The position numbers and the translations under genes were made by a program. DNA of 64,000 nucleotides. It comes from Trileptium ribeirensis. Taxonomy: Eukaryota > Nematoda > Enoplea > Enoplida > Thoracostomopsidae. The notes under the pieces are model-generated. The model was not told the DNA's origin and ran no database searches. It worked only from the letters and a program-made list of their open reading frames with translations. Positions 1 through 10,472 of this stretch are shown in pieces. Positions within the stretch are counted from its first letter, which is position 1; each line of letters starts with the position of its first letter. Where the stretch lies: contig JASANE010000440.1 of NCBI GenBank assembly GCA_030248225.1, forward strand, positions 1-64,000, written 5' to 3'.

Positions 1-1024
1 CGACTGCTATGCAGTTGAAGTTTCTCACCACTGGCCTTGCTTATTTGACCATGGGAGGTTCAAGACTAAGAATATCGCTATGTGGTTATTAGAATCCTCT
101 CCCCTTACTCGACCGGTCTACTCAACACTAGCGCATTCCACGCGCAATTTAGCCAGACGGTAGCCACTGATGTTTTAGCACTACTAATTTTATTCGAGTC
201 TCATATACACTCTCACCCGGGTCACCACTCACCCGACGCTCGCCGGAGTTTCTAACGTAGTACTAGCCCTAGTGTTATACTACTACCTATCGCTCCTAGT
301 ATTCTTATCGCCACTTGCTCACGTTTTTATAAGGACATTTTATTATTAGATAAGATAATACTAGAAATGAGAATACTTATTTGTGTCGCTGTTCTCGGTT
401 CTTCCTTTGCACTAGACCACTTTTCACTCTAATCCTCAACAGTCAAGCAATAACTCTGCGCATTCCTTGCGCCCAATCAATAAAACCGCTGTGCCAGAAG
501 CTACTGTAAGGAAAACAAGAATCCTAGGCGTTTCCTGATTCAGAATACTAGTCCACTGGGCTAAGGGCTGAGTCTAAGCACAGTTCCAGTTGAACAGCTG
601 AGGTTCTATGCTCAGCCAAGAATGCCTGGATGCTCTCCTTCAGCACGCACAATGTTTCTACCGCCACATAAAGCCAGGATGAAACAAAAAGCGAAAACAA
701 TACTATAGCTAAGTAACTAATCGCATAAAAACGATAAAACAACCAAATCCAGGTAACTTAAATTCTTCTAGAAGCAGGTCCTGTATTTGGCCGAAATGCC
801 AACCCAAGACTAAACTAGAATGAAAATTGAAAAGTAAACTTAGACAGCTAATAATTAAAATTAATGAATATGCAAATTAGGACAGAAAAGAAGAAGAGTA
901 GTTTTTAAAATTTTCGACGAATCAAACTTTGGGGGAGCGATATCAATAAATATTTTAGTGAAAAATAACAAAAATTCGGATTTTAAATTGGGAACCCCTT
1001 GGTAACTTTGCTACTTTCCCGATA
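1..1024 (-). repeat. LTR-like repeat, copy A (continues beyond the left edge)
   Basis: It aligns by eye with the later parts of the copies at 15370-16562 and 30329-32242. Shared blocks include the GCGCATTCYTTGCGC hairpin near 457, the TAGGCGTTTCCTGATTCAG block near 527, and the end block GGGAACCCCTTGGTAAC near 990. The end CCCGATA at 1018-1024 corresponds to CCCGACA at the end of the intact copy. Read on the minus strand this would be a 3' LTR beginning TRTCGGG. That fits the minus-strand coding tract lying to its right, but the orientation is inferred. Confidence 0.6.
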
Positions 1025-1039
1025 TCCCCGGTTGTCGGC

Positions 1040-1935
1040 TTAACATCCACTACTGATGCTATTCTTTTTATAGTACCTTTGCCGTAACCGGTTTTTATTC
1101 TTCGCACTCTTTCACCCCCATCGCCAAGCATGCGTCTTCCACTGACGCTATCGCTCCCGTTTTTATTTCTTTCATTCCACCGGCCCTTGCTACCTTCCCA
1201 ATTTACTTCATTCAACACCACCCCAATTTATGTCTTCTGATTTCCATCCTAAATTATAATTTCTTCTTTCTTTGTAACCGGTTGTCTTCGGAATTGCGGT
1301 CTATATCCCAAATTTTTTGAAACTTACAAATGTGATTCATAACAAATACACGTTAATATAATATAATTATCACATAAAACAATAACATAAAAAATTTTTT
1401 ATGAGCACTGTTTTTATGTGGCATCTTTTAAGGTTCTTTTTGGTCAGGACTCAGCAATGTTTTCGGCAGGACTAGTTATAGCAAAAATATTACTATTATT
1501 ATATCGTCTTTGTATTTGTCATAATAAGGATGCCTGCGCTAAATGATCGTCTCTATCGATCGTAATTAAAGAATTCAGTTTTGAGATCACTGAGGTTTCT
1601 TTGGGTCGACGAAGCTCAACATTCGTTAGAGCATTGTTACTAATTTTATACTGTCCGATTCTTTGTTCATTGTCATTCAATAATATCAAATTCTTTCGGT
1701 TCTACTGATTGATTCGAATTCCATCCTTCCGTCGTCGTTTGTATTTCTTCAGAGTCGATTCTTTGTTCGGTTCCGTCGTCTTTGTTCCTGTTCCACTTTT
1801 CCAATTTTGTTTGTCGGGTTCCATCCGGTTTCCATATTCCTGATGATTTTCAGGTCGGCATGAGTTCCGAAGTTCCCAACGCTAGCGGACGGGTATAGCA
1901 ACCGGTCCTCTCTCCCTCATTATTTGCCTTCCTGA
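1040..1935 (-). pseudogene. Downstream end of the unassigned minus-strand coding tract
   Basis: A minus-strand frame of about 60 basic, Gly/Lys/Arg-rich residues runs from about 1215 down to the edge of the LTR-like repeat. It contains the peptides RWNERNKNGSDSVSGRRM and ERVRRIKTGYGKGTIKR. Between about 1300 and 1930 short charged minus-strand frames alternate with stops. Base composition resembles the main tract to the right, so this is probably its decayed 3' end next to the 3' LTR. No domain is recognised. Confidence 0.3.
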
Positions 1936-4900
1936 TCAACTAAGATTTAGCGAGAGGAACGACGCAGGGGCGGTCGCCACCTCCTCCACCTTCCGCATCG
2001 TTATCGTTGTTCTATCATTGGGTATCCGCGCTGTCGATTTTGCATCTGCAAGGAATCGTGTTGCGCCGCGTGGATGCCTCGTTTTTTTTCTCTTTTTCTG
2101 TTTGCTATGAGGTTCTTGAGCCTCTTCGCATTTGTCGTGACAAATCAAGTATAGTTCTTCGGCGTCCTGAAATTCAATCATCTTCGCTTGGAGGGCTTGT
2201 TCTTTTTCTTCGATCTCTCGATCAATTTTAGCCACCTGATATTGACTTTGATTGAACGACTCCAACCATTCCCCAATTCCTTTCGTCTTTTCCTGGATTT
2301 CTTTCTGTAGATTTCTTCTGCTCAGTTGCAGCAATTGTTCTGTGAGTTGGTGGAGTTGCGGTGTTTGTTTTTCCGGGTCCATTGCTTCCATTTTGCTTTT
2401 GTTGCAGTCGCGTAATTTCTTGATCCTTGTTTTCTAACTTTTGTTTCTGCCATTTCCACTTCTCTTTTGAACATTATCCCTTCGTTTGTATGGGCTTCTT
2501 GTTTTTTTTTTCCGCCTTTCATGTTGGGTGGTGTACTTTTCTGCCCATATTCTTTCGTTTGTTTCGGTCAATCTGTTCACTTCGTCGATCTTCTCTTGAA
2601 TTACGCTTTTAATCGTATTCATTTCCGCAAACACGATGTCATTTGGTACGAATGATTCTTTTTCCTACGTAGCCATATTCCTTTCTGGATCTATCTATGC
2701 AACCGCCACTTTCTCGTCCATTGTTATTAATTCGGGGCTTTGTATTGCTCGTTCCGATTCCATCAATGAAATGTTTGTTTGGCTGCCATGATGTCGTTTT
2801 TCTGGTCCCGACAATATCCCTGTACTCGTTCCTTCTTCCGACATTCGCATCAATGTCAAGAATCCACGTGTACTACCTGTCAAACGTTCACTTCCGCAAC
2901 AATTTCTTGGGTATACCAATCGGTGGTATTATCAGACCCGGCATCTTGAACGTTGGCGTTGTTATTTGTTACACTGCTTCCCGTTCAGTTTTTGTAACCG
3001 GTACCGTTTATACCAATGTTTTAGTATCACTTTCGTGTCCGCTTCGTTCTTGTTTTGGTCTTTCTTTAGTTCGAGGATCTTTACATTTTTTGACACCAAT
3101 TCTTGGAAGCTTCCCACCTGTTGTATCCGTTTCGGTACTTCCACTGGTTGTTGTGGAGCTATTTCGTGTCGTCTTGGGATTGCTCCTTTGCTCCGGTCTA
3201 TCGTTTCCTCTACAGGTGGCATTTCCTGACGTTGTTGGGCTTCCTGTTCGTCCCGCATTTGTTTTCGAATTGCCTGTTCAAGTATTTGCCATATCATCCG
3301 ATCAGTTCGTTCTTGTAGACGATATGTCCATAATTTTTTAGGTCTTTATCTTTTCGTTCTTTATAATCTTTTTGAACATGTTCCCGTTCTTCCTCTGTTT
3401 TATGTCTGACATTTCCGTCTGCATCCACAAAATTTCGTTCTGACCAACTCATGACCCCATGGTAGAATTCTGCTTTCTGTTCTACGCTCATTCGTTTGAC
3501 GATTTCTATGTCAAACCCGTACTTTGCCGCTTTCTCCTCATATCTTTCTCCTCTTGTGTGAGATTCTTTGTTTCACGTAACCATGGCGCTCCTCTCTAGG
3601 TGCCGATGAATCTTTTCTTTCGTCTTCCATAGAGTACCGGTCTATAATTCCCGTAACGTTTCCATGATGACTGGTAATATTTCGGTACTTGTTCCGATCT
3701 CCTACTCCTACTCGATGTAACTCGAGGTCTTGGTTGACTCAATTGGTGTCTTCGTTTGAAAGAGGCTCTTATCAACGCTCAGAGGTTTCTGAGTATTTAC
3801 ATCTGCCTTCTGGAGACTTGCGTCTTGGAGTTCTCGATGGACCTTGATCTGTCTTTTGTGATATATACTTTCGGAGTCTCGGAAGTTTGTTCCTTCCTTG
3901 GTTCTTGTTCTTTCTTTGGTTGTTCTAATTCCGTTAACCATTGGAAAGTTTCATAATGTCCTGCTATCGGTTTTCCTTGTTGTTGTTCTTTTATCTTTCG
4001 TATCCATTCCGCTAACGGTTCGTTGTCTTCCTCTTCCTCGTAATCAAGGTTTTTCTCAGGTGGTTCAATTTCTTCTGGTGGTGTTGGGTCGACTTCCAAT
4101 GGTTCTTCACTTGACGTTGGTTTCGATATCGTTTCGCTTTGTTTCGTTGTGCTTTCTTCAGGTTGTGCTTCCCTCTGGCCTGACTCCGGACGGATGCCTA
4201 TCTCAGCAGGTCGCACTTCCTGTTCCGCACTTTCTTTTGGTATCGTTTCTTGTTCCGTCGCGACCTTCTGCATTTGTGCTTGCTGATGAACCTACCCCGG
4301 ACGGGTGCCAAGTTCACCAGTTCGCACCTCCTGCGTATCCCCGCTTTTTGGAACTTCCATCCTTGGATATTTTTTTGTTTGCTGTTCTAGCGTTTTCCCG
4401 AATTCATCTTCTTCTTCCATCTTTTGTCCTCGTAATTCTATATCAGCGTTTATTCGTTGATATTCTTTGATTCGGGACGCTATTTCTTCTTGTGTCATCT
4501 CCTTTCATATTTCGTAATTCATCGATTCTTCTATCGATTCTAACGGTTTTCGGAGATCCCCCACGGTTGAATCCGATATCGCCTGATTGTTCTACAATCG
4601 CCTGTTGTCTCATCAACTCATTCACGATATCTTGATTCGTTCTTTTCCAAGGTATTTCGCTTGTATATTTTGCTAAAATATCGTCGTCTTATGTGTAATC
4701 GACTTCTCCTTGGATGTGCTTCAATCTTTCCTGCTCTTCTGCTACTGCTTCGTCTATTTGCCACAATCGGAAGTTGGTAACGTCAAATCTCTTTTGTTTG
4801 ACTTGTCGATCAGGGCGCAATTTCGTATAGACTACTCGCGGTTTGTCATCTTCACTCAAGTTCGGTTTGATCTTTTCGTCAAATTCTCGTTGAATCATTG

Positions 4901-5970
4901 TGAACACTTCGACTTTCTTTCTCTGCTTCTTCTGGTGACTGCGGTCTCGCTTCAATACGCACCGTTGGTGCTCGATAACATGGGTATTTTTTCACGATCT
5001 TCGGAATCAATTTCCACACTTCTTCGGCTTTCGTTCTATTTATCGCCGTTTCATTTGATCGACACGCCTTTGCAAGTAGCACTGGAAACAGTAGCCTTGC
5101 ACCGCGACTGTATTGTACTACCTGTGCTACTGTCCTCGTACTTTCCTTCCATGTTTCCCCTTGGTATCGCAATGCTGTCGGTGCGAATAGTTTATCGTTA
5201 TCGTATATGTTTCCGTAGTAATCGATTATAGCACCCCTTCTTTTGAGGACATATCGTTCGACCAATTGTTGGGTTGTCTTCTATTCTCTTTCTCCAAATA
5301 ACTTCTGCAGTTAATTAATGTCGATCGTTGACAGTATCGCCGGATATGGTTGAACACTAAACGTTGCATCCATATTTCTTTTTCGTCCTCAAGGACGTTC
5401 CATAACATGATGTTCCCGCTTTTTGTCTCTATTTTCTTATAGAGTGCTTCGGGTATTCGACCATGGAATCGTCAGATGTCGATGATCCCCAGTTCGCCGT
5501 CAGTTGTCTGTATTGCCATGTATCGGACGTACTTTCCAGCCGTTATGCTTATTGTATCCTCCCAAAATTTCTCGTTAATCCAGTGTAGACAATCTGGGTG
5601 GATGCCATTTTATTCAAGAATTCCGCGAATCGTTCTATCGTTATCGTCTTCAGTTTATACGTTGGAATTCTTGCCACTACCGTTGCGATCGACAAAATGT
5701 TCGTTCGTGCCATTTGGATAATTTCTCTTCCGTTTCAATTACGATTGCCACTTGTCCGGTATTGATATTCAACTCCGAACACCGTTTGATAGTCGATACA
5801 TTGCTGTCGCTATCTTGTAACATGGAATGTTGTTCTTCTATCATTCGGACCTGGCTTGAAGTTCATTTTATTCGGACTGTTGTTGAACAGGTAGCGTCGT
5901 TGAACGGCCATTCTTCTAGTCGGTATCGTATTTTTCATGCGATGGTTCGTTCGCCGAACTCCTCCATGCC
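1936..5970 (-). pseudogene. Decayed gag-like or structural coding tract of an LTR element, family unrecognised
   Basis: Reading from 5970 down to 1936, open segments follow one another across several frameshifts and stops. Two places show the continuity: INTGQVAIVIETEEKLSKWH passes into an ILSIATVVARIPTYK segment, and an ERYVLKRRGAIIDYYGNIY segment (5265-4879) passes into a QREFDEKIKPNLSEDDKP segment (4955-4689). After these comes an acidic Pro/Glu-rich region (4273-3797, EPPEKNLDYEEEEDNEPLAE) and then Gln/Glu/Lys-rich, coiled-coil-like segments (3297-2962, 2391-1936). Composition is far from random and the opposite-strand frames look like shadows. I see no protease, reverse transcriptase, RNase H or integrase motif. 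Its position between LTR-like repeats suggests a Gag-like structural protein; that role is inference. Confidence 0.45.
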
Positions 5971-6248
5971 TTATGGCGTGTCTATATAACATGATCTCTG
6001 CCTGAGCTTGCTCAGTTTATCGGGACCACCAACCGAAGCTTTTATTCTTACTTTTACTCCGTGTTAAGCGACAGGCTGCTTATTTAACCTGATTTATTGC
6101 GCTCGTTAATTTGATCTCATTAAGATCAATGCGTTCTGTATTGAACTTATGGTTATCCAAATCCAGACATTGTAGGTTATGCTGACGTTCTGTTTGAACT
6201 CCTCTATTCTAAGTTTCCTTAGATTATGTCGAATCTTGTACTGGATGG

Positions 6249-7067
6249 TAGAGTTGCAAAAGTTAAAAATTAATACCCGGACCCGGACCCGGAATTTTTG
6301 GAAAGAAATACCCGGGCCCGGACCCGGAATTTTTGCAAGAAATCCCGGACGCGGACCCGGCATTTTTGAATAAAAACCCGGACCCGGAATTTGTTGGAGG
6401 CAAATCCCGGACCCTGGAATTTTGAAACAAAAATACCCGGAATACCCAGAAGTGACGAGAGAATAAAAATTGTAAGGGGGTAAAATAGCCAGGGCCATAA
6501 TGTCGAAACAATGGAGAAGATGCGCACCTACTAGAGGCGAGAATACTGAAATTCCTAGGCTCGCTTCTAAAATAGAAATATACTCGCTTGTTTACATATC
6601 TTTGCAAGGCGTTAACAACGTACGAACTGTCACAAGGTTTTTCAGTCTCGGTTTCTAAACCATGCGTTGTTACTCTCGTGCTATACGTCGTATATATAGT
6701 ACTTAGGTACAAAACATTCTGAGTCGATTGCCAGCCCTAACCACCTTATTTTTGACCTTAGCTTTTTGCACAAAAGAACGCAATTATTGCTACACGCTAA
6801 CGAACGCGATCAGGTATAAACGCAATATCAAGAAACGAATGCTGTTTCATTTCAACGCTTTACACGATCCAACGCCCTTGCTCAATGCGTATATATGGCA
6901 ACAGCAACACTGTTGAACTTTGGTCCGGGTACTTTTTACAATTCCGGACCCGGACCCGGATTTTTTTTGGAAGAATACCCGGACCCGGAATTTGTTGGAG
7001 GTAAATACCCGGACCCGGATTTTTCTTCGAAAAATACCCGGAATACCCGGACCCGGCTGCAACTCTA
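6249..7067. mobile_element. Non-autonomous hAT element with CCCGGACCC subterminal repeats
   Basis: Perfect 10-bp terminal inverted repeats TAGAGTTGCA / TGCAACTCTA are flanked by a perfect 8-bp target duplication CTGGATGG (6241-6248 and 7068-7075). Length is 819 bp. The 8-bp duplication and the TAGNG-type end are hAT signatures. Both ends carry degenerate tandem copies of CCCGGACCCGGAATTTTTG (6274-6440 and 6926-7057), which probably act or acted as subterminal transposase-binding sites. No transposase is encoded. A related fragment lies at 48825. Confidence 0.85.
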
Positions 7068-7430
7068 CTGGATGGGTCGTTCTATATACTCAAACTCGAT
7101 CGCTCTATGATCCGAGAAGGAGTATTCATCAATTACCTTCCAGTTTATTAGTCTATCCACCCTGTCAAAGTCTACTAAAGCAATGTCAATTGTTTTCATT
7201 CTGTTTATGGTAACGAATGTGGGCTTATTCCCTCCATTCATTATCTCCAGATTACTGCCAATGATAAAATCTAGCAGATCAGACCCTCTATTATTGCAGT
7301 TAGAACTGCCCCACAAAGTGTGATGTGCATTAGCATCACATGCAAGGATTAAACTGATTTTCTTAATTGAGCAACGATGCACCAATCCTCTAATGTTGTT
7401 ACTTGGTGGCGGGTTTCCGTATGATAGCAA
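7068..7430 (-). pseudogene. Apurinic-type endonuclease domain of ORF2, interrupted
   Basis: Landmarks of the exonuclease-endonuclease-phosphatase fold are visible: ILACDANAHHTLWGSS (metal-binding Asp/Asn), GNKPTFVT, TIDIALVD and the catalytic SDHRAIEFE near the end. These variants are characteristic of R1/LOA/I-type elements rather than CR1. The N-terminal third of the domain (7730-7430) is broken by stops. At 7068 the frame meets an 8-bp target duplication and a MITE, and it resumes in frame at 6248 (KIRHNLRKLRIEEFKQNV). The element was therefore a readable gene, at least here, when the MITE landed. Confidence 0.75.
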
Positions 7431-7729
7431 TCCAATTCAGTATTCCATATACATGGAGCTTTACTTACCAAGTAGGGCTTTTGGACCAGGAAGCAGTCTA
7501 GCCCTGGACCTTGCCCCCCCCCAGATTGGCTCTATCCGCTTTACTTATTTCAACTGTTGCTTCCTTACAATGATGTAAGTTAATTTGCCTAAACCTAACT
7601 ATTTTCATGGTCTGCTTTTGCTGTTCTACTCAAGACAGTGTTCAAGTCTCTGCAATTTGTGCAGTGATCGATTCTATTTGTCTCCATTCATGTAGTGAGT
7701 GGAACAGCACTAAGAATCCTTCATACCTG

Positions 7730-7975
7730 CTAACTAGATTCCCCGTATAGCCAGAAGCGGATATGGGTGAACTCATAGTAAGGTCTTTTATCAATCTTGC
7801 TTCCTTGAAGCGCCTCTAGAGAGCTTTTCGGAATTCTGAAAGCTAGCTGAACACCATTTGGTCTGATAGTGCGGTATCTGTATCTCCAGCCGCCGATATT
7901 CAGTGTTGGATTCCTAGCTGTAAGCTCTTCAATCACGTCTTGTGTCTGGTGTTTTGTTCCTCCTATTGGGAACAA
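7730..7975 (-). pseudogene. DUF4780-like C-terminal domain of ORF1
   Basis: The minus-strand frame reads IEELTARNPTLNIGGWRYRY and continues with a hydrophobic, Gly/Gln-containing strand region ending HIRFWLYGES. The pattern 'NPxLNxxxWRxxxR ... GxQLxFxI ... LxxxxxxxxYxxxxxxF' matches DUF4780, a domain found in ORF1 proteins of LOA/R1-like retrotransposons. It is frameshifted relative to the upstream ORF1 segment. A short bridging segment (near 8030-7960, DEVDGMGPLEALTEKVRHDS) is readable in another frame. Confidence 0.6.
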
Positions 7976-8058
7976 AGCAGTACACAGCTATCATGTCTAA
8001 CTTTCTCGGTAAGGGCTTCCAGAGGACCCATGCCGTCTACTTCATCATCTTTAATATG

Positions 8059-8940
8059 TTACCTCAACCAATCTGAAGTGAGCTGGTTACCACAGCTAAA
8101 GACCAGAAAGCCTTCACTGGTGTATCCACTCTCCTCGAATTCTAGCTTGCTTCTGTCTTCATGTTTCTTCATGACAGACAGCAAGGCATCTTTGATGTCC
8201 TCGGCATTATCCGCCGTCAGGCGCTTAGTTATATCCCCTCTTTCTCTGATGTAAAGCTTCAAAGCGCCAGTGACAGTATTTCGGTAACTGGTCACTTTGT
8301 TGCGTTTGCTGGGGTCGGGAGTTTCCCCAGTGGGTTCCCTTTGTCTCTTAGCCCTTTCCCCCGATGTCCCTGCATCCGGCTGGTTTGAGGGCAAAAGGGG
8401 GAAGTTTGTCTGGCTTCGCTCATTTTTCTGCTTTCGCTTAGAAGCCCCACTTCCATGTGGGCGCATATGTCTTCCTGATTTGTTCCTCATGTAAGTCACC
8501 TCTTTAAAATCAGAGGTATCCTCGTTGTTGTGCGCACTTGCACCCTGTTTCGCCGCTGCTACCCTCTGCATTGAGTCAGCGACTAACTTTTACACCCTTT
8601 CTCTCATGTGCTCTGCAGCATAACTCTCAGCTGGAGTGCGGCCCCCCACCATCGGCGAGGCCAATGGTGGTACAGGGATCCGAAAACCAGCAGAGCTTGA
8701 CTGTGGAACCTCTGTTGTGGCCGAAGGTACAGGGAGACCCCCTTCGGACATATTAATCTCCATTTCTGAAATTAGGGGCGAGAGCCCAGTTCTTTCTGGG
8801 CTAGAAGCCGCTTCAGGAAGACTGCCCAGGGCTTCGCATGCTGCCCCCGTAGCAGCTGATTGATCGGTGCCGTCATCGCCCGTCCCGTAGGCAAATCCGC
8901 CACCTGGGTCGCCAACGTTGTTGTCAGTGTCGGCTTGCAC
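8059..8940 (-). pseudogene. ORF1 protein of the R1/LOA-type element, N-terminal part
   Basis: The open frame starts with MQADTDNN at 8940 and reads through one TAA near 8590 in the same frame to 8059. The first ~115 residues are low-complexity and acidic (Gly, Asp, Ser, Pro). The second part is basic, with a KRQREPTGETPDPSKRNK-like stretch, and ends EESGYTSEGFLVFSCGNQ. Basic tracts followed by DUF4780 are common in ORF1 proteins of this group. The product would be the nucleic-acid-binding partner of the retrotransposon. The stop and the frameshift at the end show it is inactive. Confidence 0.6.
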
Positions 8941-8945
8941 TTCAT

Positions 8946-9060
8946 AATATTTTAAGAAATGTAATCTGAAAAAGTAGACTACAGAAAAAAACTATATATG
9001 CACATGATTATATATATAATACGGGGAAATATTTGGTGATAAATGTTTATATGTTATGTT

Positions 9061-9113
<53 letters not shown>

Positions 9114-9169
9114 CGTATAGATATATAATTATATGTGTAATATATATAGTATATATTTAATATCCCTGC
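8946..9169. repeat. AT-rich spacer with (TA)n microsatellite
   Basis: Between the retrotransposon ORF1 start and the next coding-like tract lies an AT-rich stretch. Its core, about 9061-9160, is nearly pure alternating TA with rare C or G interruptions. Confidence 0.8.
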
Positions 9170-10290
9170 CAGCAGTTGGGACTACCGCTGACAGGGGATT
9201 TGGTCCGGGAGTATCGACATTGGTTTGCACCGAATTCGTTACAATTTGCGCAGTGTTGTTCTGGGTTTGCATTCAATTGCATTTGGATTGCAGTCTGTGT
9301 CAGCTTGGTTGTTGTTTGCGTTATATTGGCTTCGGTCTGCGCCGGTTGGTTCTTTATTTACACCGGTTTGGTGGAAATTCGCTTGGGTTTGCTCTTGATT
9401 CACGTTAAATCGTGTTTGAATTCAACCGAATATGCTTTTCTTTGCACCGAATTGATTGTCACTTGTTTCCATTCGGCCTTGAATTCCATTGTATCGTCTT
9501 GGTTTTGCGCCGAATCTTTCTGTGATTGCACCCAAATTGGTTTCGGTTTGTGTAAAATTGCATTCGACTTGCACCGATTTGGTTTTGGTTTGCTTTGAAT
9601 TGCTCACCGTTTGTTTCGAGTCGGGCTTGGCTTGCGTTTGAATTCGATTGTTGTTGCTAGTAAATGTCGACAGTGCTTCTTTTTACACCAATTTCTTGGT
9701 CGTTGACCATGATTGTCGGTTGTATTTGCTCCGAATCTTTCTTGTTGTTCGGCAGCATTTTCACTTGATCTCGTTCGAAAAATCTTCGTATTTCAATACC
9801 TTCATCTTCGTCGGTGCGTTGCGATTCTTTTCTTGGTTGCGCTAGTGGAATATCTGGTTCGTTTTGGTCGTAACTTTGGCATAGTTGTTGCAATTCTTTA
9901 GTTAGAGCTGCATGTTTCTTTATGAATTGCAACTGCTTTTCTTTTTGTTTTTCAAATTTTTGTATTGCTTCTTGCATTTCTTTTTCGCGGTCTTGGCTGT
10001 TGCAAATAGTCGGTCATCGCTTGATTCTTCTTGAAACGTCTCGGTATACGTTTGTTGTAGACTTCTTTTGTCTTGCCACTGCTCTTGTACTTTTGATTCC
10101 GGTGTTTTTGATTCAACTTCTCGAATGATGTCTTCGAATTCTTTTGTCATGTTCGAGTCTGTCGTCGTTTCTTGTGGTTTTTCGTTTGATAATTCTTCCG
10201 TCTCGACGTTCTTGTTTTTCGTCGTCGCTTCTTTCGGAGTTGCTGTGCTAGGTGGGTGTCCGCTGAAGTGGCATTTAGTATTTTAAAATT
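9170..10290 (-). pseudogene. N-terminal part of the unassigned gag-like tract (Gln/Asn/Thr-rich plus coiled coil)
   Basis: From 10290 downwards the minus strand reads a Thr/Lys/Glu-rich segment (10150-9920, MTKEFEDIIREVESKTPES). A frame-shifted coiled-coil-like segment follows (9977-9657, MQEAIQKFEKQKEKQLQFIK). From 9650 to 9180 the DNA consists of degenerate repeats around TTTGGTTTGCACCGAATT, which on the minus strand encode Gln/Asn/Thr-rich sequence. Composition matches the 5970-1936 tract, so I infer one gene split by the non-LTR insertion. It starts about 160 bp inside the proposed 5' LTR boundary. No known domain is recognised. Confidence 0.4.
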
Positions 10291-10453
10291 TAAACAGACT
10301 TGCGTAAAAACGTCCTGCTATGTGGACTACTAATTGCTACTATGATATAAATAACTTCTACTTTGGCTTTTGCGTTATTTAGGGCTGGGGGTTGATTTTT
10401 TGATTTCGAAAATACTGGCAACTATATTTTGTTTTTAGACTGGCCCACTTTTA

Positions 10454-10472
10454 CACAACATCGTGGTCAGCA
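10454..10472 (-). other. Possible tRNA primer-binding site next to LTR copy B
   Basis: On the minus strand, directly after the inferred LTR end (AATA at 10473), the sequence is TGCTGACCACGATGTTGTG. LTR-element primer-binding sites typically begin TGG followed by the complement of a tRNA 3' end; TGGTGACC... types are common. The third base differs (C instead of G), so this is suggestive only. If correct, it fixes the element on the minus strand. Confidence 0.25.

Larger units (their letters stand above)
5975..8945 (-). pseudogene. R1/LOA/I-type non-LTR retrotransposon, 5' part only
   Basis: ORF1 runs 8940 to 8059 in one frame with a single stop near 8590, then shifts frame into 7975-7730. ORF2 begins after 7730 in a decayed state and holds an apurinic-type endonuclease at 7430-7068. 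Its reading resumes left of an inserted MITE at 6248 and fades near 5975, after a WWSR-containing linker typical of the segment between endonuclease and reverse transcriptase. No reverse transcriptase follows. Losing the 3' part is unusual, because target-primed reverse transcription normally truncates 5' ends; a later deletion or rearrangement is likely. It lies inside the minus-strand gag-like tract, in the same orientation. Confidence 0.7.

Noticed and set aside
2697..3341. 214-codon + strand open frame
   Set aside because: It is the hydrophobic shadow of the charged minus-strand gag-like tract; no signal or family, and the opposite frame explains the composition.
3898..4470. 190-codon + strand open frame
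   Set aside because: It lies opposite the acidic Pro/Glu-rich minus-strand segment and is Leu/Val/Phe-rich, as expected for the complement of Glu/Lys codons.
6263..6712. Minus-strand frames rich in Gly, Ser, Pro, Arg
   Set aside because: Products of translating the CCCGGACCC subterminal repeats of a hAT MITE; not a gene.
9061..9160. (TA)n tract as a promoter or origin
   Set aside because: A plain microsatellite; no supporting elements.
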